Assembly (NCBI GenBank): GCA_016708955.1
Contig: JADJES010000003.1
Location: 1 to 64,000, forward strand
Direction of reading: 5' to 3'
Source: Nitrosomonas sp.
GTDB lineage: Bacteria > Pseudomonadota > Gammaproteobacteria > Burkholderiales > Nitrosomonadaceae
DNA: 64,000 nucleotides
The notes beneath the pieces are model-generated. The model was given only the letters and a program-made list of their open reading frames with translations. It had not been told where the DNA came from and searched no databases. The position numbers and the translations under genes were made by a program. Shown here piece by piece: positions 1 to 8,370 of the stretch (its first letter is position 1; each line of letters begins with the position of its first letter).

Positions 1-25
1 GTCAATAAAATAGGCATAGCAAGAA

Positions 26-814
26 TCAACGCCAGCGCTGCGCCGGGTCCTGGCGGTAAAACAACGCTAATTGCTCATAAACCGAGGGAAAGTGCTGCTG
101 CGTGATGAGCGGCAGTTCAAAAAATACTTCACTCAGCACCGCGAAAAACTCTGCCGGACTTTCCGCTGCGTACGGATCGATGATGGTTTCATGTCGCTTA
201 TCGACTTGATGGCAGAATTTGACATAAGCGCTGCTAAATACCTCATGCCAGGTATACGCACTCATGTTCGCATGCAACTCCGGGCAGCCGTTGGCGCCTT
301 CGTACAGCATGTCAATCTTGTGCGCGAATTCATGGATGACCACGTTATGCCCAGGATCGGTATCGGAATCTAGCGCATCTTGCCAAGAAAGAATCACCGG
401 TCCGGCAGACCATGCTTCGCCGGATGCGACGCGATGCACATGGTGCACAACGCCAAATTCATCCGCATAATCGTAATCCAGAATAAATTCACCGGGATAC
501 ACAATAATCTGGCTCCAGTTCTGATAGTAATCCAGGTCAAGATTCAAAATCAGAAGGCAAGCCTGCAGCGCAATCGTCACTCGCATTTCATCGGTAATTT
601 CCAGTTCGTGCGCGCCGTAGATTTGCTTGTCATGCAGAAACAGTGTGACGCAATCACGCAAGCGCGAGAGCTCCTCGGGGTTAAGTCCTTTCAAACAGCG
701 CAGATGGATCAATTTCTGCCAGATAGAATCGGGTATTCCTTCTTGCTGAAGAATGTGGTTCCGATGCCAATTCTTTAGGCTCCATGACATAACGGTAATC
801 TCCTTTTGCTCCAT
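26..814 (-). CDS. mtfA: MtfA-like zinc peptidase (M90 family)
   Basis: This is probably a cytosolic zinc metallopeptidase of the MtfA/M90 family. In E. coli MtfA binds the Mlc repressor and so influences glucose uptake by the PTS; that partner role is not shown here. The 262 residues match the family length. HEFAH lies at residues 161-165, with a downstream glutamate-rich stretch (AESPAEFFAVLSEVFFE, about 217-233) that can supply the third zinc ligand. Met1 and Met9 are both possible starts; Met9 (MSWSLKNW) resembles the usual family start. The gene stands alone and the next gene diverges from it. Family assignment is good; regulatory function is inferred. Confidence 0.85.
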   Translation of the reverse strand: MEQKEITVMSWSLKNWHRNHILQQEGIPDSIWQKLIHLRCLKGLNPEELSRLRDCVTLFLHDKQIYGAHELEITDEMRVTIALQACLLILNLDLDYYQNWSQIIVYPGEFILDYDYADEFGVVHHVHRVASGEAWSAGPVILSWQDALDSDTDPGHNVVIHEFAHKIDMLYEGANGCPELHANMSAYTWHEVFSSAYVKFCHQVDKRHETIIDPYAAESPAEFFAVLSEVFFELPLITQQHFPSVYEQLALFYRQDPAQRWR

Positions 815-964
815 ATAGCCTAAAGCATGACAGAAATACTATGACTATGAGGATTCATGTAGAATTATACCGTTGGGTTCGAATGGCCGGGCCAGCGCCA
901 AACGATTGAGAAATCGAGTTTAACCATCAAGCCATAGTGAATATTTTATAGAGGAAAATTTTAG

Positions 965-1160
965 ATGAATTTTAAATATAGCATCGTTTGTATCATTGGC
1001 CTAAGTATCGCACTTGATTGGTTGTGGCGGACTTCCCGAAGCAAGTTCGGAGAATTGTGCAGGAAGAGGACTGGAGTCATCCCTCACAGCTTTTAAGAAC
1101 GATGAAGCTGCACGGCAAGCTTTTCTCGATAGTTGTGAAGCTCTGAAGAAAAAGAATTAA
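965..1160 (+). pseudogene. small lipoprotein gene with a one-base frameshift
   Basis: An ATG at 965 follows a good ribosome site (GAGGA, about 952). It opens a signal peptide MNFKYSIVCIIGLSIAL. Dropping one base near 1014-1016 continues it as IGCGG, a textbook lipobox, then about 45 soluble residues to TAA at 1158-1160. As written, the frame instead runs into an unrelated short tail. The 196-base length is one more than a multiple of three, as a single-base insertion predicts. A strong terminator follows at 1244. No family recognised. It could be a real pseudogene or an assembly error. Confidence 0.6.
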
Positions 1161-1243
1161 ACGGTCCACTAGAAAATCAAGCCAATTCCAGGAGTAGCTT
1201 TTAGATCTTTTAAAAGAAATTGGAGTTGATGCCACTTTCAACG

Positions 1244-1285
1244 AGCGGCGAATCGAAGTCTCCTTTGATTCGCCGCTGTGTTTTT
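1244..1285 (+). terminator. rho-independent terminator
   Basis: An 11-bp perfect stem (AGCGGCGAATC at 1244-1254 with GATTCGCCGCT at 1267-1277) is followed by GTGTTTTTC. It is placed to end transcription of the lipoprotein gene at 965-1160. Confidence 0.8.
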
Positions 1286-1348
1286 CTATATGTCATTGCT
1301 GATAAACGGTATTATTTGGTTATTTCAGCGCCAGAATGAAGAATATCC

Positions 1349-1498
1349 ATGCCCAAGGTTTTCATCAGCTATAGCCACGATTCCAACGAACACCGTCAAC
1401 AGGTGCTAGCGCTTGCCGATCGCTTGAACGAAAACGATATTGACTGTGAAATTGACCAGTATATCAACGGTTCGCCATCTGAGGGATGGCCTTTGTGA
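1349..1498 (+). pseudogene. SEFIR-domain protein, N-terminal remnant
   Basis: The 49 residues begin MPKVFISYSHDSNEHRQQV and include ADRLNENDIDCEIDQYING, the first strand and helix of a SEFIR (TIR-like) domain. In full proteins GWP is followed by the rest of the domain, and often by TPR repeats, in signalling or defence NTPases. Here the frame stops right after GWPL, exactly where a direct repeat begins (1499). A plausible C-terminal end of the same gene lies at 4666-4773, past a 3.1-kb insertion. SEFIR assignment is from motif recognition. Confidence 0.7.
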
Positions 1499-1537
1499 GA
1501 TTACGGTGACAGTTTAATAAATACACTTAACTCCCAC
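1499..1537 (+). repeat. direct repeat, left copy, at the edge of the SEFIR insertion
   Basis: A 39-bp sequence starting GATTACGGTGACAGTTTA and ending CACTTAACTCCCAC. The same sequence, with two differences, occurs at 3509-3529 plus 4641-4660, where an IS630 element splits it. The two copies bracket the DNA between the two SEFIR gene fragments. It reminds me of sequences flanking IS200-like (Y1) REP-associated transposases, but I could not check this. Confidence 0.75.
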
Positions 1538-1842
1538 TCTTTACTTTTTTTGGGGGCCGTGTTTCTTCGCGTTCAGTTCACGATCAGTCATGGGAATTAC
1601 AATACGAGGTAAGCGAGCCATGCTGACAATATGGAATAACTATTATAGTTAGTAAATTGTCACCATAATCCACGTAAATAGCGGAAAAAAACCTTTTGTT
1701 TCTTATTTTACACAGATTTCTCGAATTTCAGATGACTTTCCGGGCAGATTGACGACCAAGTTGTTTCTCGATACATTCGGTTCTTATGAACAAGAGCGTT
1801 TATTTTTCCTATACCCTTTTGAACCTGATAATGTGAATTTAT
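1538..1842. other. gene-free spacer
   Basis: About 305 A+T-rich bases between the direct repeat and the first membrane protein gene. I see no convincing gene. The promoter for the 1843-3421 pair presumably lies here, but no clear -35/-10 pair stands out. Confidence 0.4.
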
Positions 1843-2304
1843 ATGAATGAAGCATTAGACCCGGAGACAAAGCGCATCATTGAACGCTTCAATAACCGAA
1901 GTACGGCAGCTGTGCGTGTCCTTGCTATATGGGTTCCTGCACTAGTGTTGTTATGGCTATCTGGCCTTGAGCCTAGATTCAGTGCGAGCACATCTTACGT
2001 CACAACAAAAGCCAACTATTTCCGTGATGCGGAAAGAATGGATACTCGAAAAAAAGTTTTAGCTGAGTATGATGATACTCAGCTTGATGAGCGCTTAAAG
2101 GATAGAATAGAGTTACTGAAAACCAGAAAAGATGAGCTTAGAACTGTCGCAGAAGTTCCATTTCAACTTCCTGGCGGCATAAATGTGCCTGTACGAGTCG
2201 TGTGGGCACCTACCTTGTGGGTTTTTTTAGCATTTGGCACGCTAATTTTTCTCCTGAACCAGCGTAGCGTACTTAGTGGGCTGTCAGCTCGTGCAGGCCA
2301 ATAG
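1843..2304 (+). CDS. unknown membrane protein (cassette gene 1)
   Basis: This 153-residue protein has two membrane segments (about 25-42, VLAIWVPALVLLWLSGL, and about 122-138, LWVFLAFGTLIFLL). Between them is a charged, probably helical loop of about 80 residues. No family recognised. It ends inside the start region of the next gene (2276-2324), so the two are probably co-transcribed and translationally coupled. Both lie inside the DNA that separates the two SEFIR fragments and look like cargo of that insertion. The start is the first ATG in frame; no strong ribosome site is visible. Confidence 0.65.
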   Translation: MNEALDPETKRIIERFNNRSTAAVRVLAIWVPALVLLWLSGLEPRFSASTSYVTTKANYFRDAERMDTRKKVLAEYDDTQLDERLKDRIELLKTRKDELRTVAEVPFQLPGGINVPVRVVWAPTLWVFLAFGTLIFLLNQRSVLSGLSARAGQ

Positions 2305-2323
2305 CCTCGCAAAGAATCCAGAG

Positions 2324-3421
2324 ATGGCACCCCTTCTCCACGAATCTCTTGCTGACGCTCCGTTCTGGCTTGCTCCTGTTCCACGTAAAGCAGGGCTTGC
2401 AGCAACTCCAGAGACTCATGCTGCTATTCTCGGCTGGAGAAATGACCATCTCCAGATTGGGTTATGCGCTTTTTTCTACATGGTGTTACTTGCAATTCAG
2501 TTTCGTGTTGCAATTTTTGGTCTCACTCTTACGGATACATTTGGTTCTGGGCATGAGCGATGGCTAGCGCCTTTTCTAAGTTTTGTTTTTTGTTTTTCTA
2601 CACTTGCTACTATTGCGAATGTTTTCATGCCACGAACTCTGGCCGATAGTTCGCCTCTTGAGACTATGGGTTGGAGTACATCACGTCGTCGTTTTCTTAC
2701 GGGCGCTATCACAGGCACTCTAGCTTTGTCATTGCTTATCATTTCCTCCCGTCTACCGATTACAGTATTAACGCGTTCCCCCCGCTTTAGGTTGCGAACA
2801 CATCCACGAAGTGAGGTGCTTGCCATTCAATCTCGTGGACTTCATCTTAATAAGCACACCAGGATTGCGCACTATATATTGGATTCTGGGCAAATTTTAG
2901 GTGTGTCTCACATAAATGTAGAAAGACTAGTTCCGTTGAAATTTACAGATCTGAAGTTGCCGCCGTATATTCCTCACGTACATATGTCTCGTACATCAGC
3001 AACTTTCGAGCTAACCGCTCTCAAATATGTGAAAACGGAAGACTATAAGTCAGCGTGTGAAGCGCTCAAGACTGGCATTGAATACGATAGTATAGTTCTC
3101 ACTAATGTAAATAAAGGTCCTGATTTTCGGCTTTACGATCTTCTTGCTGGTCTTGCTGTAAGATACGAATTACCGACGTACCTTAAAGATCTTAGTGCGC
3201 AATTATCCAATAATAAAACCAGTCAAACTACTAGCAGGCACAGAACAGCACTTGGTGATAGGTTAAAAAAGTGGCAAAATCCAAAAAACAAATGGCACGC
3301 AAAGTGGGCAGATAAATCCAAAAAGATAGTATGGTGTGCTCTTCCAATGCAGGATACCCGCAGTGCGGGCAATGGGCGTTCGAGTCGCCCGCACACCACT
3401 CCTTTTCGTGTTTCGATCTAA
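2324..3421 (+). CDS. unknown membrane protein (cassette gene 2)
   Basis: About 365 residues if ATG 2324 is used; an in-frame GTG at 2276 would overlap the previous gene. The N-terminal half has three membrane segments (IGLCAFFYMVLLAIQF, WLAPFLSFVFCFSTLATI and FLTGAITGTLALSLLIIS). The C-terminal ~220 residues look soluble, with a helical stretch (ALKYVKTEDYKSACEALKTG) that could be TPR-like. No family recognised. The last ~30 codons run through a tRNA-like fold (3333-3398), so the natural C-terminus may lie earlier or the end may have been altered by recombination. Confidence 0.6.
   Translation: MAPLLHESLADAPFWLAPVPRKAGLAATPETHAAILGWRNDHLQIGLCAFFYMVLLAIQFRVAIFGLTLTDTFGSGHERWLAPFLSFVFCFSTLATIANVFMPRTLADSSPLETMGWSTSRRRFLTGAITGTLALSLLIISSRLPITVLTRSPRFRLRTHPRSEVLAIQSRGLHLNKHTRIAHYILDSGQILGVSHINVERLVPLKFTDLKLPPYIPHVHMSRTSATFELTALKYVKTEDYKSACEALKTGIEYDSIVLTNVNKGPDFRLYDLLAGLAVRYELPTYLKDLSAQLSNNKTSQTTSRHRTALGDRLKKWQNPKNKWHAKWADKSKKIVWCALPMQDTRSAGNGRSSRPHTTPFRVSI
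3333..3398 (+). other. tRNA-like structure (not a standard tRNA)
   Basis: A perfect 7-bp acceptor-like stem (GGTGTGC 3333-3339 with GCACACC 3391-3397, then A) abuts a perfect T-arm: stem GGGCG/CGCCC at 3374-3378 and 3386-3390, loop TTCGAGT. A 5-bp stem CCCGC/GCGGG (3357-3369) sits where the anticodon arm belongs, and a short TCC/GGA pair lies in the D-arm place. The total is only about 65 nt, the loop between CCCGC and GCGGG has three bases, and no CCA is encoded. It is therefore not a functional elongator tRNA by normal rules. It may be a degenerate tRNA or an integration site. Confidence 0.5.
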
Positions 3422-3508
3422 CTTGACTGCTCGCTCCAATCGGCCTTTTCCGTTTTTTCTCTGTGCGTTGGCAGATGCTTTACGTTATCACTTAGTTTTG
3501 GCACTTGC

Positions 3509-3529
3509 GATTACGGTGACGGTTTACTA
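3509..3529 (+). repeat. direct repeat, right copy, first half
   Basis: GATTACGGTGACGGTTTACTA matches the start of the 1499-1537 repeat with two differences. The rest of this copy lies beyond the IS630 element, at 4641-4660. TA at 3528-3529 is the target dinucleotide of that IS. Confidence 0.7.
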
Positions 3530-4640
3530 TAGATCCGGCCAATAAATAGTTTGAATTTTTGGTGATTTTGCATGTCATAGAAGGATGGAAAAATAGATGC
3601 AAGAACCTTAAAAGATGAAGCGCTGCATGAACGTCGTCGGCAAGTGATTCGTCTTCACAAGCGAGGCGGCAAACCTGGGCAAATAGCGCAAGTTACGGAG
3701 CTGAGCGGCACGGCTGTGAAGAAGATTATTCGACTTTATGAAGAAGGTGGTGCAGCTGGGCTAAAGCCTGGTAGACGCGGACGACGTACGGGTGACAAAC
3801 GCAGCTTAAGCGAAGAGCAGGAGTTGAGATTGCAACGGCTTATTTGTGATAAACGTCCTGAGCAACTGAAGATGGATTTTGCGTTGTGGAATCGTGGAGC
3901 GATAAGACAGTTAATCGAGCAGGAATGTGGCATATCCATGCCGATACGCACGGTGGGACACTACCTCAAGCGTTGGGGATTTACCCCGCAGAAGCCGATC
4001 CGACGTGCTTATGAACAACGCCCGGAGGCGGTAAAGCAATGGCTCAATGAGCAATATCCGGATATTGCCAAGCGCGCTCGAACTGAAGGCGGGGAGATTC
4101 ACTGGGGTGATGAGACAGGATTAGTCAATACGGATGTGCGAGGACGTGGCTTTGCACCCAAGGGAAAAACACCCGTGACCTACGCTCCTGGCACGCGGCA
4201 ACGGCTGTCAATGATTGCCACTGTAACCAACAAAGGCTGTGCACGCTGGCAGATTATTGATGGAAATTTCAATTCAGATAGACTCATTGAATTTCTCGAA
4301 CTACTGATCAAGGATGCAGGGAAGAAAGTGTTCTTGATCCTGGATAATTTGAGAGTGCACCACAGCAAACCAGTGAAGGCTTGGCTGGAAGAAAATAAGG
4401 AAAAGATCGAATGCTTTTATTTACCCAGCTACAGTCCGGAATTAAATCCAGAAGAAAGATTGAACTCAGATTTGAAGCAGGCTATCGGTTCGAAAGTTCC
4501 GGTGCGTACCAAGGAGAAATTACATGCCGCTGTCGATGATCATATGTTGATGCTGCAGAATAATCCAGAGCGCGTTGCTTCTTACTTCCAAGATCCGTAT
4601 GTAAAATATGCCGCTTAAAACTATTTAATGGCCGGATCAA
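3530..4640. mobile_element. IS630-family insertion sequence
   Basis: The element is 1111 bp. Its ends are inverted repeats: left TAGATCCGGCCAATAAATAG, and right, read inward, TTGATCCGGCCATTAAATAG (18 of 20 match). A TA duplication flanks it (3528-3529 and 4641-4642), as expected of IS630/Tc1 elements. It sits inside the second copy of the 39-bp direct repeat, so it arrived after that repeat was in place. Confidence 0.85.
3585..4618 (+). pseudogene. IS630 transposase, start region frameshifted
   Basis: The long frame has a helix-turn-helix N-terminus (GGKPGQIAQVTELSGTAVKK), then a DDE domain: D in HWGDETGL, D in LILDNLRVHH, and E in SPELNPEE. Codons upstream of the in-frame GTG 3644 still read as family sequence (DARTLKDEALHERRRQ). 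The natural start appears to be ATG 3585 (MEKIDAR), but the A-run at 3588-3593 is one base short, so ATG 3585 stops after three codons. Initiation at GTG 3644 would lose part of the N-terminus. Slippage on the A-run is possible but unproven. Confidence 0.7.
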
Positions 4641-4660
4641 TAAATACACTTAACTCCCAC
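4641..4660 (+). repeat. direct repeat, right copy, second half
   Basis: TAAATACACTTAACTCCCAC is identical to the end of the 1499-1537 repeat. Joined to 3509-3529 it restores the second copy that IS630 interrupted. Confidence 0.7.
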
Positions 4661-4665
4661 CGTAA

Positions 4666-4773
4666 TTCCACGTACCGCAAGCAGCGAAACTGATCGAAGA
4701 AACCGGCTACAAGCGGCGCTTGCCCGAGCTGCAAGAATTGCAGCAAAGAATCCGTGAGCAGCCATTCAGTTAG
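4666..4773 (+). pseudogene. probable C-terminal remnant of the SEFIR-domain gene
   Basis: This open frame has no start codon: FHVPQAAKLIEETGY, then KRRLPELQELQQRIREQPFS and TAG. The pattern LIEETGYKRR-PELQEL is like the C-terminal end of SEFIR/TIR proteins that finish in TPR-type helices. It begins directly after the right-hand repeat, as the N-terminal remnant ends directly before the left-hand repeat. Most of the protein is missing, so the event involved a deletion or replacement, not a simple insertion. Confidence 0.5.
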
Positions 4774-4827
4774 CGTTTGTTCATCGCTATTCATACTGAT
4801 TCTGTACTTGGACAGAGTAAACCTAAA

Positions 4828-5487
4828 TTATCTGGGCTGTTTTGTCGTGCGCAAGTAAGGTTTGATGGTTTTAAACCCTTGTGGAAAGAGTTTTTCAGCT
4901 TCTTCATCAGAGACGCTGGGCACAATGATCACGTCTTCCCCTTTTTTCCAATTGACCGGTGTAGCCACTTTGTATTGCGCAGTCAACTGCATCGAATCGA
5001 GTACGCGCAGAATTTCATGAAAATTGCGGCCAGTGGTCATCGGGTAGGTCATCATTAATTTAATTTTTTTGTCCGGCCCAATGATAAATACAGAACGAAC
5101 GGTCGCATTGGTTGCTGCTGTACGCCCTTCCGATGTGCCTGATTCATCCGCAGGCAGCATGTTATACAACTTGGCGACAGCCAAATCGGTATCGCCGATT
5201 ATCGGGAATTTAACCGCATGACCTTGCGTTTCTTCAATGTCTTTGGCCCATTGCTCATGGTTATCAATTGGGTCAATACTTAAGCCGATTACCTTGCAGT
5301 TGCGTTGTGCAAATTCTTTTTCCAGACCGGCCATAAAGCCCAATTCGGTGGTACATACCGGCGTAAAATCTTTGGGATGAGAAAACAGGATAGCCCAGCT
5401 ATCGCCTATCCATTGATGGAAATCGATAGTTCCCAGAGTGGTTTTCGCAGTGAAATTTGGGGTGATATCGTTGATGCGTAATGACAT
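4828..5487 (-). CDS. 1-Cys type peroxiredoxin (Prx6 family)
   Basis: This thiol peroxidase reduces H2O2 and organic peroxides in the cytosol. The 219 residues match Prx6-family length. The active-site stretch HPKDFTPVCTTEL has the peroxidatic cysteine near residue 45, and there is no resolving cysteine in the usual 2-Cys C-terminal position (the only other cysteine, in RNCKVIGL, is near residue 63). The long C-terminal extension (NWKKGEDVIIVPSVSDEEA) is typical of Prx6. A ribosome site (GGAG) precedes the ATG. It is a single gene transcribed away from cysM. Confidence 0.9.
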   Translation of the reverse strand: MSLRINDITPNFTAKTTLGTIDFHQWIGDSWAILFSHPKDFTPVCTTELGFMAGLEKEFAQRNCKVIGLSIDPIDNHEQWAKDIEETQGHAVKFPIIGDTDLAVAKLYNMLPADESGTSEGRTAATNATVRSVFIIGPDKKIKLMMTYPMTTGRNFHEILRVLDSMQLTAQYKVATPVNWKKGEDVIIVPSVSDEEAEKLFPQGFKTIKPYLRTTKQPR

Positions 5488-5871
5488 GATTTTCTCCTTT
5501 ATTAGAATTTCTGAATCAGCCAGAACAGGCTTTAAACATAATAATTTTACAATTACATCATGGAGATTATCACGACAATGATTAAAACGAAATCCAGTCT
5601 TCCTCAGGTATGGATAGAGAATCTGTTTAAAGACAGAGATCGCGTGCTAGATGACTTATTCTGATAATACTACCAATGCCTACGCTCCTTATAAATTGAT
5701 GAAATAGCAGCGTATGTACTTTCAGCCTGAGAACGAATGCGCTATAGTGAAATCCTTATGATTCTGGCAAATCCGTTGGGTTTAGTCGTGTCGAAATGGG
5801 CGGTTCTTGTCTTTGATTAAAGAAAGATTGGTGATTCGTCGGAATGGGCATTACATAGAAAAGGAAAATTT
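5488..5871. other. intergenic region between peroxiredoxin and cysM
   Basis: This 384-bp stretch must hold divergent promoters for the peroxiredoxin (minus) and cysM (plus). A 28-codon frame (5578-5664, MIKTKSSLPQVW...) is present without a convincing ribosome site, and I do not call it a gene. No clear operator palindrome seen. Confidence 0.5.
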
Positions 5872-6852
5872 ATGGCAAATTGGTTTGAAAATAATTCATT
5901 GTCCATTGGGCGTACGCCACTGGTGCGTCTTAACCGGGTGACTGACGGCGCACCGGCATTGGTATTGGCAAAAATTGAAGGACGTAATCCGGCGTATTCG
6001 GTTAAATGCCGCATTGGCGCTGCTATGATCGATGATGCTGAACGCCGGGGATTACTCGGTCCCGGGAAAGAAATTGTCGAGCCGACCAGCGGGAATACCG
6101 GCATTGCGCTGGCTTTCGTTGCGGCCGCGCGGGCGATTCCGCTGACCTTGACGATGCCGGAAACGATGAGTGTGGAGCGTCGTAAATTACTGGTTGCGTT
6201 GGGCGCCAAATTGGAATTAACCGAAGGAGCGCGCGGGATGAACGGCGCTTTGGCCAAAGCGGAAGAGATTGTTGCTTCTGATCCGGGCCGTTATGTGCTG
6301 TTGCAACAGTTTAAAAATCCGGCCAACCCGGGAATTCATGAAAAAACGACCGGCCCGGAAATATGGGATGATACCGATGGTGCCGTCGATATTTTTGTAG
6401 CGGGCGTGGGAACCGGCGGCACGATTACCGGTGTTTCCCGCTATATTAAGCAAACCAAAGGCAAGGCCATTACCGCGGTGGCTGTTGAACCCACGGCGAG
6501 CCCGGTGTTGTCACAAAAGCGCGCAGGGGTGTCATTGGCACCCGGGCCGCATAAAATTCAGGGAATTGGTGCAGGTTTTGTGCCCGATAACCTGGATCTT
6601 TCATTAGTCGATGAAATAGAACAAGTCAGTAATGAAGAGGCGATCGTGTATGCCCAGCGCTTGGCACGGGAAGAAGGCATTCTGGCCGGTATTTCCTGTG
6701 GCGCAGCCGTAGCGGCCGCAGTGCGTCATGCCAAACGTCCGCAGAATGCTGGAAAAACCATTGTGGTTATTTTGCCGGATTCTGCTGAACGTTATCTGAG
6801 CAGTATTCTTTTTGAAGGTATGTTTGATGAGCGGGGTTTGACGACATCGTGA
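5872..6852 (+). CDS. cysM: cysteine synthase B
   Basis: This PLP-dependent O-acetylserine (thiol)lyase makes cysteine from O-acetylserine and sulfide or thiosulfate. Lys45 in AYSVKCRIGA is the PLP lysine; the usual SVKDR is SVKCR here. PTSGNTGIAL (about 71-80) binds the substrate carboxylate, and GVGTGGTITG the PLP phosphate. It is 326 residues long, with ribosome site AAAGGA just upstream. Its stop overlaps the GTG start of epsC by four bases, so the two last steps of cysteine synthesis are translationally coupled. Paralogue assignment (CysM rather than CysK) is by overall resemblance. Confidence 0.9.
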   Translation: MANWFENNSLSIGRTPLVRLNRVTDGAPALVLAKIEGRNPAYSVKCRIGAAMIDDAERRGLLGPGKEIVEPTSGNTGIALAFVAAARAIPLTLTMPETMSVERRKLLVALGAKLELTEGARGMNGALAKAEEIVASDPGRYVLLQQFKNPANPGIHEKTTGPEIWDDTDGAVDIFVAGVGTGGTITGVSRYIKQTKGKAITAVAVEPTASPVLSQKRAGVSLAPGPHKIQGIGAGFVPDNLDLSLVDEIEQVSNEEAIVYAQRLAREEGILAGISCGAAVAAAVRHAKRPQNAGKTIVVILPDSAERYLSSILFEGMFDERGLTTS

Positions 6853-7802
6853 ACGATATCAAGAGAACGCAAGATCCCCTTTTGCGGAGCGCTTATTTGG
6901 ATGTGGAGAATATTGTTGCTGAGCTGCGCGCTTTGCGCATGGCCTCGCTGCAGAGCCGTAACCGGGGGCATGACAAGCCACCCAAGTTGCCGTCGCGCAA
7001 GATTCTGATGGGTGTCGCTGAGGGCTTGAGCGCGGCCTTGTTTCCTAATCGATTGGGGTCGTCGGAATTTGCGGATGAAGGCATTGATTATTATGTCGGG
7101 CATACGCTGAACATGACATTGCGCGAATTAATGGTGCAGATCCAGCATGAATTGCACTATAACTCTGGCTTGGAGGTTCTCAGTAATGAAGATCGTGAAC
7201 AGTCGGTCGCCATTACGCAGGCATTTGCCAAACGATTGCCGGAAGTCCGGAGTCTGCTGGAAAGCGATATTATTGCAGCTTATGAAGGTGATCCGGCGGC
7301 GCGTAATGTGGATGAGGTGCTGGTTTGTTATCCTGGGATAATGGCTATTACGCATTACCGGCTGGCGCATGTTTTGCATGGTCTGGGCGCGCCGCTGATC
7401 GCGCGCATGTTTTCAGAAATTGCGCATTCAGTCACCGGGATCGAGATACATCCGGGTGCGCAGATTGGCGGCAGGTTCTTTATTGATCATGGTACCGGTG
7501 TGGTGATTGGTGAAACTGCGATCATTGGCCAGAATGTGCGCTTGTATCAGGCTGTTACATTGGGCGCCAAACGTTTTCCGGTTGATGAAAATGGTGCTTT
7601 GGTGAAGGGAAATTTGCGCCACCCTATTGTTGAAGATGATGTGGTCATTTACGCAGGCGCAACTATATTGGGGCGTATTACCATAGGACGTGGATCGACG
7701 ATCGGCGGTAATGTGTGGTTGACGCGCAGTGTGCCGCCGGGTAGTAATATTTCACAAGCCCAGATGCGTCAGGAAGTGTTCGAGGGCGGTGCTGGGATTT
7801 AA
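6849..7802 (+). CDS. epsC: serine O-acetyltransferase (EpsC type)
   Basis: It acetylates serine with acetyl-CoA to give O-acetylserine, the substrate of the upstream CysM. The 317 residues include an N-terminal helical domain of ~180 residues and a C-terminal left-handed beta helix of hexapeptide repeats (IEIHPGAQIGGRFFIDHGTG, VVIGETAIIGQNVRLY, ATILGRITIGRGSTIGGNVW). The catalytic His is likely in FIDHGTG. The start is GTG 6849, overlapping the cysM stop. This longer EpsC form usually pairs with a cysteine synthase. Cysteine feedback inhibition is typical of the family but not testable here. Confidence 0.9.
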   Translation: MNDIKRTQDPLLRSAYLDVENIVAELRALRMASLQSRNRGHDKPPKLPSRKILMGVAEGLSAALFPNRLGSSEFADEGIDYYVGHTLNMTLRELMVQIQHELHYNSGLEVLSNEDREQSVAITQAFAKRLPEVRSLLESDIIAAYEGDPAARNVDEVLVCYPGIMAITHYRLAHVLHGLGAPLIARMFSEIAHSVTGIEIHPGAQIGGRFFIDHGTGVVIGETAIIGQNVRLYQAVTLGAKRFPVDENGALVKGNLRHPIVEDDVVIYAGATILGRITIGRGSTIGGNVWLTRSVPPGSNISQAQMRQEVFEGGAGI

Positions 7803-7932
7803 ATAACAGTTCCATGAACCAAATAGGCCATTCAGATTTTATTGCAACATAAAAATAAGTTGCGGGCTTGGTCCTTTGGAATCGAAATGGGGTATCGATG
7901 GGATTGCCGGTCTGCTGCTTTGAGAGGTGAAT

Positions 7933-8340
7933 ATGACTACGAACAAAATAATGCTCACGTTGGATGACGCCAAGAAAATAGCCGCGGGTGCAGAAGCGGA
8001 AGCCAAGCGGAATGGATGGCCGGTTGTCATTGTTATCGTGGATGACGGTGGTCATTTGCTCTACTTGCAACGCCTTGATCATACTCAGTACGGCAGTATC
8101 AACGTGGCCATTGAAAAAGCGCGTGCCGCCATTGCATTTCGCCGCCCAACTAAAATCTGGGAAGAGAATATTGCGGAAGGACGCCTGAGGTATCTGAATT
8201 TACCCGGCACATTACCCATTGAAGGCGGATTGCCGATTACTGTTGACAATCAATTTGCCGGCGCGATCGGTGTCAGTGGCGTGCGATCATTCGAGGATGC
8301 GCAGATTGCCCAAGCCGGGATTGACGCATTGGTATTATAG
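7933..8340 (+). CDS. GlcG/HbpS family protein
   Basis: This 135-residue protein is of the GlcG/HbpS (heme-degrading or heme-binding-like) fold. Supporting stretches are LTLDDAKKIAAGAEAEAKRN, VVIVIVDDGGHLLYLQRLD, and a glycine-rich C-terminal half (GGLPITVDNQFAGAIGVSG). ATG 7933 is preferred over GTG 7927 because GAGAGG lies at proper spacing before it. No secretion signal. Members occur near oxidoreductases and cysteine genes, and the biochemical role is poorly defined. It stands alone, 130 bp after epsC. Confidence 0.8.
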   Translation: MTTNKIMLTLDDAKKIAAGAEAEAKRNGWPVVIVIVDDGGHLLYLQRLDHTQYGSINVAIEKARAAIAFRRPTKIWEENIAEGRLRYLNLPGTLPIEGGLPITVDNQFAGAIGVSGVRSFEDAQIAQAGIDALVL

Positions 8341-8370
8341 AACTGGAGTATTCGAAGTTCGGTATGGTTT

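Noticed and set aside
3588..3593. Programmed frameshift in the IS630 transposase
   Set aside because: The A-run could slip, but there is no stimulatory structure, and many other mobile genes here carry similar one-base losses. Decay is simpler.
5578..5664. 28-codon frame upstream of cysM as a leader peptide
   Set aside because: No ribosome site, no cysteine-rich run and no attenuator hairpin found.
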